Source: Acidobacteriota bacterium (lineage in GTDB: Bacteria; Acidobacteriota; Terriglobia; Terriglobales; Acidobacteriaceae). Taken from it: 64,000 nucleotides of DNA. This document shows positions 44,418-53,024 of this stretch, in pieces; position 1 is the stretch's first letter; every line of letters starts with the position of its first letter. Position numbers and translations under genes: made by a program. The notes below the pieces were generated by a model, which ran no database searches, was not told where the DNA came from, and saw nothing but the letters and a program-made list of their open reading frames with translations. Location: assembly GCA_021792135.1 (NCBI GenBank), contig JAJYVF010000031.1, positions 1-64,000 on the forward strand. Direction: 5' to 3'.

Positions 44418-45917
44418 GTGAGGATTCGTACGCTGATTTCGGCAGGGATTATCACGATCGGCCTGCTTGCGGCGGGGGCTGCTTTCGGGCAGACGCCCGA
44501 GGCGATCTCGATTGACTGGAACAAGACGATTCTGATTTCGAAATCGACGCCGACGCTGCAGGTGGTGACGAATCCGATGCTGAACCCGGGCTCGCCGATC
44601 CACGACGGGGCCTTCGCCGCGCTGAAGGGGCTGGGCGCGGACTATGTGCGGTATGTGCCGTGGCTGCCTTATCCGAAGATTGCCGTTGCCGAGCTGCAGC
44701 CGCCGACGCCGGATCATACCTCGTGGGACTTCACTTACATCGATCCGGTCACGACGGACTTTCTCGCGGCGACCGAGGGGCATTCGACCATCATTAACTT
44801 CAGCACGATTCCCGCGTGGATGTTTAAGACGAAGAAGCCGGTCACCTATCCGGCAGATCCTGACCAGGTGTTCTGGAACTACACCCAGGGGACGGAGCTG
44901 CGCGATCCCAGCGGTAAGGAGGTCGCCGATTACTATGCGCGGCTGGTGAGCTGGTTCACGAAAGGGGGATTTACGGATGAGGATGGGAAGTATCACCACT
45001 CCGGGTACCACTATCATTTTCCTTACTGGGAAGTGCTGAACGAGGTGGACTTCGAACATCACACCACGCCGGAGCAATACACGCGGCGCTACGACGCCAT
45101 TGTCTCGGCGATTCACAAGGTTAGCCCGGAGACTAAGTTTGTGGGGCTGGCGCTCGCTGAAGCCGGGGGCAATCCGCAGTATTACGAGTATTTTCTGAAT
45201 CCAGGGAATCACAAGCCGGGGACTCCGCTCGACTATATCTCGTTTCACTTCTATGCCACGCCAGCGATGGATGAAGGTCCGGATAACTGGCAGCACACGT
45301 TCTTCGATCAGGCCAATGGGTTTCTGAACACGACGCGGTTCATTCTGGCGATCCGGGACCGGCTGTCTCCGGAAACGAAGATCGATACAGATGAGCTGGG
45401 TGTGATCCTGCCTACGGATAATAAGCCGCTGCCGGATCATATTCCGCATATTTACTGGAATGCCGCGGGCGCTCTGTACGGGTACCTGTTCGTTGAGTTG
45501 TCAAAGTCAGGGGTTGATGTTATCGGTGAGTCGCAGTTAGTGGGCTACCCCTCGCAGTTCCCCAGTGTTTCGATGATCGACTACCACAACGGCAAGCCGA
45601 ATGCGCGCTACTGGGTGCTGAAGCTGATCCACGATAACTGTCATCCGGGAGACCGGCTGGTCGCTCCCTCGCAGAGCGATTTCGGGGGCGATCAGGACCT
45701 GGTGATCCAGGGATTCGTTACGCCGCGAGGGCGCAGGATCCTGCTGGTGAACAAGACCGACAGGGAGAGGACAGTCACGCTGCCGGAGGATTTTGCTCAT
45801 GCGCAGTCGCTGACGGTGGATGAGGCGACCGGAGATAATCCTCCGCGCGAGGCGACGCTCAGGGGTACGCAGCTGACACTGGCGCCCTTTGCGGTAACGG
45901 TTCTCAGGGCGGAGTAG
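44418..45917 (+). CDS. Exported GH39-like glycoside hydrolase
   Basis: The 499-residue protein has a signal peptide (residues 1-25, ending AAFGQ), a TIM-barrel with probable acid/base Glu209 in WEVLNEVD and probable nucleophile Glu326 in DTDELGV, and a small C-terminal beta domain. The arrangement fits clan GH-A, close to GH39 (beta-xylosidases, alpha-iduronidases and related enzymes). Exact family and substrate are not certain. GTG 44418 has GGGAGGAG upstream. The sugar-isomerase gene follows after 10 bases. Confidence 0.72.
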   Translation: MRIRTLISAGIITIGLLAAGAAFGQTPEAISIDWNKTILISKSTPTLQVVTNPMLNPGSPIHDGAFAALKGLGADYVRYVPWLPYPKIAVAELQPPTPDHTSWDFTYIDPVTTDFLAATEGHSTIINFSTIPAWMFKTKKPVTYPADPDQVFWNYTQGTELRDPSGKEVADYYARLVSWFTKGGFTDEDGKYHHSGYHYHFPYWEVLNEVDFEHHTTPEQYTRRYDAIVSAIHKVSPETKFVGLALAEAGGNPQYYEYFLNPGNHKPGTPLDYISFHFYATPAMDEGPDNWQHTFFDQANGFLNTTRFILAIRDRLSPETKIDTDELGVILPTDNKPLPDHIPHIYWNAAGALYGYLFVELSKSGVDVIGESQLVGYPSQFPSVSMIDYHNGKPNARYWVLKLIHDNCHPGDRLVAPSQSDFGGDQDLVIQGFVTPRGRRILLVNKTDRERTVTLPEDFAHAQSLTVDEATGDNPPREATLRGTQLTLAPFAVTVLRAE

Positions 45918-45927
45918 CGAGGCGCGG

Positions 45928-47355
45928 ATGACAGGCGGCGGGCTGCGGGTGGGACTGTGCGGAATTGGACTGGATGCATACTGGCCGCAGTTCGCCGGTC
46001 TGCGCGAGCAACTGGAAGGGTATTTGCGCGAAGCCGCCGAACGGCTGGAAGGTATGGGCGTGGAGGTTGCGGCGCTGGGCCTGGTGGATACTCCGCAACG
46101 CGGGGTGGAAGCCGGCCATGCGTGCCGGCGCGCGGATGTCGACCTGCTCCTTCTTTATGTGATGACCTATGCGCTTTCGAGCACGGTGCTGCCGCTGGTG
46201 CAGCGTGCGCGGGTTCCGGTGATGGTGCTGAACCTGCAGCCAGGCGCAGCCATCGATTATGAGGCGTTCAACCGGCTTCCGGATCGCACGGCGATGACGG
46301 GAGCCTGGCTGGCCTGGTGTTCGGCGTGTCCGGTTCCGGAAATTGCCAATGTGCTGCGGAGGGCGGGGATCCCGTTTCATCCGGTGACGGGCGCGCTGAA
46401 CGATGCGGCGACATGGCAGGAGATCGAGGAGTGGATGGCCGCGGCCAGGGTGAAAGCTGCGCTGGCGGCCAATCGCCTGGGGCTGCTGGGGCACTACTAC
46501 GGCGGAATGCTGGATGTGGCGACGGATATCACGCAGGTTTCGATCACCTTCGGAAGCCACATCGAAATGCTGGAGGCGGACGAACTGAGCGCGCTGCGTT
46601 CGGAGGCCGGCGAGGGGGAAATCGCGGGGCGCGTCCGGGATTTCGAGCGGCACTTCGAGATTCAGCCGGATTGCCCGCGGAGCGAACTGGAACGGGCGGC
46701 ACGGACGTCGGTGGCGCTGGACCGGCTGGTTGGCCGGCACGATCTGCAGTCGCTCGCGTACTACTACAAGGGGTCGGGCGTGGATGCGAACGAGGACACG
46801 ATGAGCTCGATCATCCTCGGCACGTCGCTGCTGACGGCCCGGCACATCCCGGTGGCCGGAGAGTACGAGGTGAAGAACGCGCTGGCGATGAAGATCATGG
46901 ATCTGTTTGGCGCCGGCGGCTCGTTCACGGAGTATTACGCGCTCGATCTGAACGAGGATATCGTCCTGATGGGGCACGATGGCCCGGGACACATCGCCAT
47001 TGCCGAGGGCCGGCCGCGCGTCCGGCCGCTGGATGTTTACCACGGCAAGGTGGGGCGGGGGCTTTCGGTGGAGATGTCCGTGAAGCATGGGCCGGTGACG
47101 CTGCTCTCTGTGGTGGAGGACCGGGAGCGCGGGTTCCGGCTGCTGGTGGCAGAAGGAGCCTCGGAGGCGGGGCCGATGCTGGCGATCGGAAATACCAATA
47201 CGCGGTACCGATTCTCTATTGGAGCGCGGCAGTTCGTGGAGCGGTGGAACGAGCAGGGACCGGCGCACCACTGTGCGGTGGGGGTGGGACACAGCGCAGG
47301 ATGGATTCGCAAGCTGGCGGCGCTGCTGGAGATTCCGGTGGCGCAGGTCTGCTGA
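45928..47355 (+). CDS. Sugar isomerase of the L-fucose/L-arabinose isomerase fold
   Basis: The 475-residue protein resembles the isomerase superfamily of FucI/AraA. It has GLVDTPQRGVEAGHACRRADVDLLLLYVMTYALSST, GHYYGGMLDVATD, an acidic metal-ligand region (VAGEYEVKNALAMKIMD, AGGSFTEYYALDL), and HDGPGHIAIAEG near the end with the expected His. It is probably cytoplasmic, converting an aldose freed by the neighbouring hydrolase to a ketose. Which aldose is not evident; it is distinct from the L-rhamnose isomerase gene at 47872. Confidence 0.65.
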   Translation: MTGGGLRVGLCGIGLDAYWPQFAGLREQLEGYLREAAERLEGMGVEVAALGLVDTPQRGVEAGHACRRADVDLLLLYVMTYALSSTVLPLVQRARVPVMVLNLQPGAAIDYEAFNRLPDRTAMTGAWLAWCSACPVPEIANVLRRAGIPFHPVTGALNDAATWQEIEEWMAAARVKAALAANRLGLLGHYYGGMLDVATDITQVSITFGSHIEMLEADELSALRSEAGEGEIAGRVRDFERHFEIQPDCPRSELERAARTSVALDRLVGRHDLQSLAYYYKGSGVDANEDTMSSIILGTSLLTARHIPVAGEYEVKNALAMKIMDLFGAGGSFTEYYALDLNEDIVLMGHDGPGHIAIAEGRPRVRPLDVYHGKVGRGLSVEMSVKHGPVTLLSVVEDRERGFRLLVAEGASEAGPMLAIGNTNTRYRFSIGARQFVERWNEQGPAHHCAVGVGHSAGWIRKLAALLEIPVAQVC

Positions 47356-47376
47356 CTCGGTGGAGGATCGGTCCGG

Positions 47377-47697
47377 TCAGGGAAGGTAAAAGACCTCCTG
47401 GAGCATGGGAAACCGTTCGCCGGGCCGTGTTGTTTCGGCAGGCGCGAAATAAGCGCTCATGGCCTGCTGCCATCGGGAGTTCACGGGATCCCTTTCGATC
47501 CTGCTCCATGTGGAATCGAAATCGTCTTCGACGCGCATGACGAGGACGAGAAGTTCGTCGCGGCGGAAGATCGAATATTCGGAAACTCCGGCGCTTTTGA
47601 GCAGTTCGAGCATTTCCGGCCAGACATGCCGGTGGGCTTGGTCATAGGCCGGGGCGGCGCCGGGGCTGAGCCGCAACAGGAAAGCAACTCTCTGCAT
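47377..47697 (-). CDS. rhaM: L-rhamnose mutarotase
   Basis: The 106-residue protein matches RhaM: an RVAFLLRLSPGAAPAYDQAH start, the catalytic His22 in QAHRHVWPEM, and YSIFRRDELLVLVMRVED. It interconverts alpha and beta L-rhamnose before isomerisation. The ATG at 47697 matches the usual length of about 104 residues. It is divergent from rhaI; the 174-base gap probably holds promoters for both. Confidence 0.88.
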   Translation of the reverse strand: MQRVAFLLRLSPGAAPAYDQAHRHVWPEMLELLKSAGVSEYSIFRRDELLVLVMRVEDDFDSTWSRIERDPVNSRWQQAMSAYFAPAETTRPGERFPMLQEVFYLP

Positions 47698-47814
47698 ATC
47701 GTTCTCCTCCCGGCATCCCTGCAGGCTTCCATAGGATGAAGAGGATCCGCGGGAAAGAGCCGGGTCCAGAGGATCATAAGCGCAGGTTGTTGCTAAAAGG
47801 AAATGCAATTTCTA

Positions 47815-47844
47815 TTGAAAATCGGGCGGGAATGCGGCTAGACT
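47815..47844 (+). promoter_or_regulatory. Candidate promoter of rhaI
   Basis: TTGAAA (47815-47820) and TAGACT (47839-47844) are 18 bases apart, 28 bases before the rhaI start. Upstream lies a small palindrome GAAAT-GCA-ATTTC (47800-47812) and the hexamer CTATTG (47812-47817), a candidate regulator site. Confidence 0.5.
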
Positions 47845-47871
47845 CGGGTTTTGGCCCGGCAGGAGACCCCC

Positions 47872-49056
47872 ATGAGCACCATGTATGCGAGATGTGAGAG
47901 CAAGCTGGATGAGTTTCGCGTGGAAATTCCCTCGTGGGGCTTCGCCAACACCGGAACGCGCTTCGGGAAATTCGCGCAGCCGGGAGCGGCAACGAGTCTG
48001 GAGGAGAAGTTTGCCGATGCGGCGGAGGTGCATGCTCTGACGGGCGTGACGCCGCAACTGGCGCTGCATGTGCTGTGGGATCTGCCGGGTGGACGCGCGG
48101 ATGTGGCGGGGGTGAAACAGCTGACGGAGCGCTACGGGATCCAGGCGGGCTCGATCAATCCCAATCTGTTTCAGAACCAGGAGTACAAGTTTGGTTCGCT
48201 GTGCAATCCGGATGCCGGTATTCGGCGGATGGCGCTCGACCACCTGCTGGGGTGCGCGGATATCGCGAAAGATCTGAGTTCGGCGGATGTTTCGCTGTGG
48301 CTGGCGGACGGATCGAATTATCCGGGAACGCAGAGCATTCGCAAACGGATCGTGTGGCTGGAGGAGGCGCTGGGCGCGACGCACGACCGGCTGAGCGCGG
48401 GGCAGAGACTGCTGGTGGAGTACAAGCCCTTCGAACCGGCGTTCTATCACACGGATATTGCCGACTGGGGGATGGCCGGGCATCTGGCCCAAAGCGCGGG
48501 GCCGCAGGCGCGGGTGCTGGTGGATACGGGCCATCATTATCAGGCGCAGAACATCGAGCAGATTGTGGCGTGGCTGCTGCACCTGCGGCTGCTGGGCGGT
48601 TTCCATTTCAACGACCGGCGCTACGCCGATGACGATCTCACCATTGGATCGATCGATCCGTACCAGGTCTTCCGGATCTTCCATGAGATCTTCAACGAAG
48701 AGGACGAATCCCTGGTAGCCGGCATCGCCTACATGATCGACCAGAGCCACAACATCAAGGGCAAGGTGGAAGCGATGGTGCAGACGGTGGTGACCGCGCA
48801 GGAGCTGTTTTTCAAAGCCGGACTGGTCGATCGGGAACGGCTGGCGGAATTGCAGGCAGCCGGCAGGACGGTGGAGGCGGAAGAATGCCTCCGGGACGCC
48901 TTCTGGACCGATGTGCGCCCCGCTCTGGAAGAATGGAGGGTGAGGCGGGGTCTGCCGCCGAATCCGCTGACCGCGCTGCACGAGAGCGGATATGTGGAAC
49001 GTATCGAAAGGGAGCGGGCCGAGCGGAACGCGGTTCGCACCAGCACCTATGCATAG
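47872..49056 (+). CDS. rhaI: L-rhamnose isomerase, RhaI type
   Basis: The 394-residue TIM-barrel isomerase is of the Pseudomonas stutzeri/Rhizobium type, distinct from E. coli RhaA. Motifs include LALHVLWDLPGG, GSINPNLFQ, VEYKPFEPAFYHTD, VLVDTGHHYQAQNIEQIVA and GGFHFNDRRYADDDL, which carry the metal-binding Glu, Asp and His residues. It converts L-rhamnose to L-rhamnulose. ATG 47872 has AGGAG six bases upstream. A repeat element begins one base after its stop. Confidence 0.92.
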   Translation: MSTMYARCESKLDEFRVEIPSWGFANTGTRFGKFAQPGAATSLEEKFADAAEVHALTGVTPQLALHVLWDLPGGRADVAGVKQLTERYGIQAGSINPNLFQNQEYKFGSLCNPDAGIRRMALDHLLGCADIAKDLSSADVSLWLADGSNYPGTQSIRKRIVWLEEALGATHDRLSAGQRLLVEYKPFEPAFYHTDIADWGMAGHLAQSAGPQARVLVDTGHHYQAQNIEQIVAWLLHLRLLGGFHFNDRRYADDDLTIGSIDPYQVFRIFHEIFNEEDESLVAGIAYMIDQSHNIKGKVEAMVQTVVTAQELFFKAGLVDRERLAELQAAGRTVEAEECLRDAFWTDVRPALEEWRVRRGLPPNPLTALHESGYVERIERERAERNAVRTSTYA

Positions 49057-49057
49057 G

Positions 49058-49181
49058 AGCCTGTGGCAGAGGTCGAAAGTTCGTAAAATACGTCCCCGAG
49101 GGCTGAAGCCCCATTGATTTTGCGGCGTTCGTGGCACGACTAAAGTCGTGCCCTTTCAAAACACGACCTTTACCACAGGCT
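49058..49181. repeat. MITE-like repeat, copy 2 with terminal inverted repeats
   Basis: AGCCTGTGG (49058-49066) at the left end is matched by CCACAGGCT (49173-49181) at the right, giving 9-bp perfect terminal inverted repeats on a 124-base element. Inside, GGCACGAC-TAAA-GTCGTGCC (49133-49152) is a perfect hairpin. Compared with copy 1, one stem pair has changed on both sides (G-C to A-T). It lies between rhaI and rhaD. Confidence 0.78.
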
Positions 49182-49297
49182 GCTGGAGATCCCGTCGTGA
49201 GCCGGCCCGCGCGCGGTTGGGAATGCGGGGAGGCGGCTCCTTCGGGGATGATCGGGATTGCCACGGGCCGGCGCCGGCCGGCCAGAAATGAGGAGTT

Positions 49298-51517
49298 ATG
49301 TCTGCAACGGTCGTTCATTCAGGAAAGCTGTCTCATCTGGAAGATCGCTGGGACGATAACGTGGCCCGGGGCATGGACGAGCCGGAACTGCTGCGCTATC
49401 GCTCCAATCTGCTGGGTTCGGATCTGCGCATTACGAACTTCGGCGGCGGGAACACGAGTTCGAAGATCGAGATGACCGATCCGCTGACGCGCGGCAGGGT
49501 GGAAGTGCTGTGGGTGAAAGGAAGCGGCGGCGATCTGGGGAGTATCAGGCGTTCGGGATTTGCCACGCTCTACCTGGATAAGCTGCGCGCGCTCGAATCG
49601 CTCTACGGCGGCGCGGAGCGCGAGGATGAGATGGTGGGCTACTATCCGCTGTGCACGTTTGGGCTGAACCCCGTGGCGGCCTCCATTGATACGCCGCTGC
49701 ATGGGTTTCTGCCCTTCGCGCATGTCGACCACCTGCACCCGGACTGCGGAATCGCGCTGGCCGCGGCGGCGAACGGGCGCGACAAAATGGAGGAGTTCAA
49801 CCGGGCCTGGGGTCATAAGCTGGTATGGCTGCCGTGGCAGCGGCCGGGCTTCGAACTGGCCATGATGCTGCGGAAGGCGGTCGCGGCGGCTCCGGACTGC
49901 GACGGCGTTGTGCTGGGCGGGCACGGATTGTTCACGTGGGGGCAGACGCAGCGGGACTGCTACCTGAACACCATCACCATCATCGATCACCTGACCAGCT
50001 TCATTGAGGAGCACCTGGGGAAGAAGGGCGGGCGCGTCTTTGGGGGGCGGAAGTGCGAGCCGCTGGCCAACAGGAGAGATATTGCGCTGGAGATCATGCC
50101 GTATCTGCGGGGGCGGGTGGCGGAGCAGAAGCGGCTGATCGGGACATACACCGACGCGGAGGATGTGCTGGAGCTGGTCTGCTCGGCGCAGGCGGAGAAG
50201 CTCGCGTATCTGGGCACGAGCTGCCCGGACCACTTTGTGCGGACCAAGATTCGGCCGATGTATGTGCCGTGGGATCCGGCGAGCGGCACGAGCGGGCTGC
50301 GAAAGCAGATCGCGGAACGGATTGCCACCTACCGCGAAGAGTATGCGGAGTATTACAGGAAATTTGTGGAGCCGGGTTCGCCGGCGATGCGCGATCCGAA
50401 TCCGACGGTGGTTCTGATTCCGGGGATCGGAATGTTCAGCTTCGGCAGGAACAAGCCGGAATCACGGGTGACGGGCGAGTTCTACGTCAATGCTATCCAC
50501 GTGATGAAGGGAGCGGGCGCGCTGGAGAATGGAGCCGTTGCATCGCGCGTGCCGCAGTGCGGGTCGGACGCGCTGGCGCAGGCTTTTGAGGTGTACAGCA
50601 ACTATGTGGCGCTGCCCGCGGCCGAGGCATTTCGCATCGAGTACTGGGCGCTGGAGGAAGCCAAGCTGCGCCGCCAGCCGGCGGAGAAGGAGCTGAGCCG
50701 ACAGATTGCGCTGGTGGTCGGCGGAGGCAGCGGGATTGGCCGCGAGGTGGCGCTGCTGGCCGCAGAACGCGGGGCGCATGTGGTGGTGGCGGACCGCGAT
50801 CATGCGAGCGCGGTGAAGGTCGCGGAGGAGCTGAAGCCGCTGGCGGGCAAAGAAGGAGCCGTCGCCCTGCCGGTGGATATCCGCAGCCGGGACTCCATTC
50901 GCGAGGCGGTGCGGCTGACAGTGGAACAGTTTGGCGGACTGGATATGCTGATCAATACGGCCGCGCTGTTTCCTTCTTCGCCGACCGGTGTGATCTCCGA
51001 TGCGCAGTGGGCGCTGACGCTGGAGGTGAACGTCACGGCGAATTTCCTGCTGGTGGAGGAGATTGGGAAGCTTCTTCGCGAACAGGGGCTGACGGGCAGC
51101 ATCGTGCTGACCAGTTCGGCCAACGCGGTGGTGCCGAAGCGCGGATCGGAAGCCTATGACGTGAGCAAAGCGGCCCTGAGTCACCTGATCCGCGAGCTGG
51201 CTGTTTCCCAGGCGCCCAAGGTGCGGGTGAACGGGATCAGTCCGGCGACGGTGGTGAAGGGTTCGACGATGTTTCCGCGGGACCGGGTGATGGCTTCGCT
51301 GCGCAAGTACGGCATCGCTTCCGAGGAGACGATGAGCGATGAAGATCTGCGGTCGCGGCTTGCGGCGTTCTACGCGGAGCGCACGCTGACGCATCAGCCG
51401 ATCGACCCGCGGACCTGCGCGGAGGCGATCCTCTTCCTTGCCGGACCGAAGGCGCCATGCACGACGGGACATTTGATTCCTGTGGATGGCGGGCTGACCG
51501 AGGCATTCCTGCGGTAG
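49298..51517 (+). CDS. rhaD: Bifunctional rhamnulose-1-phosphate aldolase/lactaldehyde (SDR) dehydrogenase
   Basis: The 739-residue fusion has a class II aldolase part (about 20-440). The metal-binding His residues are in HGFLPFAHVDHLHPD and LGGHGLFTWG. It is followed by a short-chain dehydrogenase (about 465-739) with VGGGSGIGRE, TSSANA and the catalytic YDVSK. The first half splits L-rhamnulose 1-phosphate into DHAP and L-lactaldehyde, and the second would oxidise the lactaldehyde. This fusion is known from Rhizobium and other bacteria. rhaB follows after 15 bases. Confidence 0.9.
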   Translation: MSATVVHSGKLSHLEDRWDDNVARGMDEPELLRYRSNLLGSDLRITNFGGGNTSSKIEMTDPLTRGRVEVLWVKGSGGDLGSIRRSGFATLYLDKLRALESLYGGAEREDEMVGYYPLCTFGLNPVAASIDTPLHGFLPFAHVDHLHPDCGIALAAAANGRDKMEEFNRAWGHKLVWLPWQRPGFELAMMLRKAVAAAPDCDGVVLGGHGLFTWGQTQRDCYLNTITIIDHLTSFIEEHLGKKGGRVFGGRKCEPLANRRDIALEIMPYLRGRVAEQKRLIGTYTDAEDVLELVCSAQAEKLAYLGTSCPDHFVRTKIRPMYVPWDPASGTSGLRKQIAERIATYREEYAEYYRKFVEPGSPAMRDPNPTVVLIPGIGMFSFGRNKPESRVTGEFYVNAIHVMKGAGALENGAVASRVPQCGSDALAQAFEVYSNYVALPAAEAFRIEYWALEEAKLRRQPAEKELSRQIALVVGGGSGIGREVALLAAERGAHVVVADRDHASAVKVAEELKPLAGKEGAVALPVDIRSRDSIREAVRLTVEQFGGLDMLINTAALFPSSPTGVISDAQWALTLEVNVTANFLLVEEIGKLLREQGLTGSIVLTSSANAVVPKRGSEAYDVSKAALSHLIRELAVSQAPKVRVNGISPATVVKGSTMFPRDRVMASLRKYGIASEETMSDEDLRSRLAAFYAERTLTHQPIDPRTCAEAILFLAGPKAPCTTGHLIPVDGGLTEAFLR

Positions 51518-51532
51518 ACGAAGGATACGGTC

Positions 51533-52963
51533 ATGGCCGCCAGCTCTCTGCCCAACATCATCGCCATCGATCTGGGAGCGGAAAGCTGCCGTGTTTCGCT
51601 GCTGCGCCGGGAACAGGGGACGGCGCGGATCGATCTGATCCACCGCTTCAGCAATGCTCCGCTGGAGAGAAATGGATCGCTGGCATGGGATCTGGATCGC
51701 ATTCTCGCCGAGCTGGAGAAGGGGATGCTGCGATGCGCCGACCTGTGCGGCGGGCCGATTGCGTCGATCGGCGTGGATGGATGGGCGGTGGACTATGTTC
51801 GCATCGACGGGCAGGGCATGCCGCTGGGTGCGCCGTACTGCTATCGGGATCCGCGGACGGAAGCTACGCTCGAGGAGTTGCACCAGCGCTGCTCCGCGCA
51901 GGAACTGTATGCGGAGAGTGGAGCCTGGCCGCTGCGGATCAATACCGTTTACCAGCTGCTGGCGGACAAGAAGGCAGGCATTCCGGATGCGACGCGATGG
52001 GTCAATCTGCCGGAATATGTGCTGGGGAGGATGGGGGGACGATTCGTCGCCGAGTTCACCAACGCAACCCATACGGGGCTGGTCGACATCAGGGAACGGG
52101 TCTGGAGTCAACGGCTCTTCGAGCGCTGCGGGCTGGATATAGCGGCAGCGCCGGAGCTGGTGTCCACCGGGACGGATATCGGGATGCTGCAGGGATCGCT
52201 GAGCGAGCGTACCTGCTTCCGAGATACGCGTCTGATTGCGACAGCCTGCCACGATACGGCGTCGGCGGTGGCCGGTATTCCGCTCGATGGGGATAACTGG
52301 GCCTACATCAGCTCCGGCACCTGGTCGCTGGTGGGCACGCTGCTCGATGCTCCGGTGACAACGGCTGAGGCCTGCGCGGCCGGGTTCACCAATCAGGGAG
52401 CGGCCGGGAACCGGGTCTGCTTTCACAAGAACGTCAACGGCATGTGGCTGCTGAAGCAGACGCTGGAGCAGCTTTGCCCGAACGAGGATGCGTGGACGGT
52501 GCCGGATCTGGTGGCTGCCGCGGAAACGCTGCCGGCTTCGGACCATCCGCTCGACGTGGATGATCCAGAACTGCTGCTGGCCGGAGGGATGGCATCGCGC
52601 ATCAACGCGCAGAGAGCCGCGCATGGATTACCGCCGATCCCGGAGCATGGCTCGGCGATGCCGCAGTTTGCCAACCTTATCTTTCACAGCCTCGCTGCGC
52701 GCTATGCCGAGGTGCTGGGGAATGCGCAGCGGCTGACCGGCAAGACTTTCGCGAAGGTAGCCATCGTCGGAGGAGGCAGCCGGAACAGGTTTCTGAACCG
52801 GCTGACGGCGGAGGCGACGGGGCTGGAGGTTTACCGTGGGGTGGCGGAGAGCTCCACGATCGGGAACTTTGCCATTCAGCTTGCGACCCTCGAAGGGTGC
52901 CGGAATTCCCGCACAAGGATTGCGCACTGGGCGCGCGTGCTCACCGAGCCGCATGCGTGCTGA
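51533..52963 (+). CDS. rhaB: L-rhamnulokinase
   Basis: The 476-residue FGGY-type sugar kinase has the phosphate-1 loop AIDLGAESCRVSL, SIGVDGWAVDYV, the phosphate-2 region YISSGTWSLVGT, NQGAAGNRVCFHKNVNGMWLL and the adenosine motif VAIVGGGSRNRFLNRLTA. It phosphorylates L-rhamnulose at O-1. Place after rhaD confirms the sugar. Start ATG 51533. Confidence 0.9.
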   Translation: MAASSLPNIIAIDLGAESCRVSLLRREQGTARIDLIHRFSNAPLERNGSLAWDLDRILAELEKGMLRCADLCGGPIASIGVDGWAVDYVRIDGQGMPLGAPYCYRDPRTEATLEELHQRCSAQELYAESGAWPLRINTVYQLLADKKAGIPDATRWVNLPEYVLGRMGGRFVAEFTNATHTGLVDIRERVWSQRLFERCGLDIAAAPELVSTGTDIGMLQGSLSERTCFRDTRLIATACHDTASAVAGIPLDGDNWAYISSGTWSLVGTLLDAPVTTAEACAAGFTNQGAAGNRVCFHKNVNGMWLLKQTLEQLCPNEDAWTVPDLVAAAETLPASDHPLDVDDPELLLAGGMASRINAQRAAHGLPPIPEHGSAMPQFANLIFHSLAARYAEVLGNAQRLTGKTFAKVAIVGGGSRNRFLNRLTAEATGLEVYRGVAESSTIGNFAIQLATLEGCRNSRTRIAHWARVLTEPHAC

Positions 52964-52970
52964 GCGGTCA

Positions 52971-52999
52971 TTCCAATAGGGGAAATGCGTTGCTATACT
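52971..52999 (+). promoter_or_regulatory. Candidate promoter of the rhamnose regulator
   Basis: TTCCAA (52971-52976), 17 bases, then a near-consensus -10 TATACT (52994-52999). The hexamer CAATAG overlaps the -35, and CTAT starts 13 bases after it, echoing the arrangement at the TonB receptor promoter (61580). Confidence 0.5.
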
Positions 53000-53024
53000 G
53001 GTGCATCCTCAGCGAGGTGGCGCG

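Noticed and set aside
37317-49181. Composite transposon bounded by the two repeat copies
   Set aside because: The genes between (asd, lysC, dapB, dapA and others) are ordinary core genes, no transposase is present and copy 1 lacks its right end, so the copies are better seen as independent insertions.
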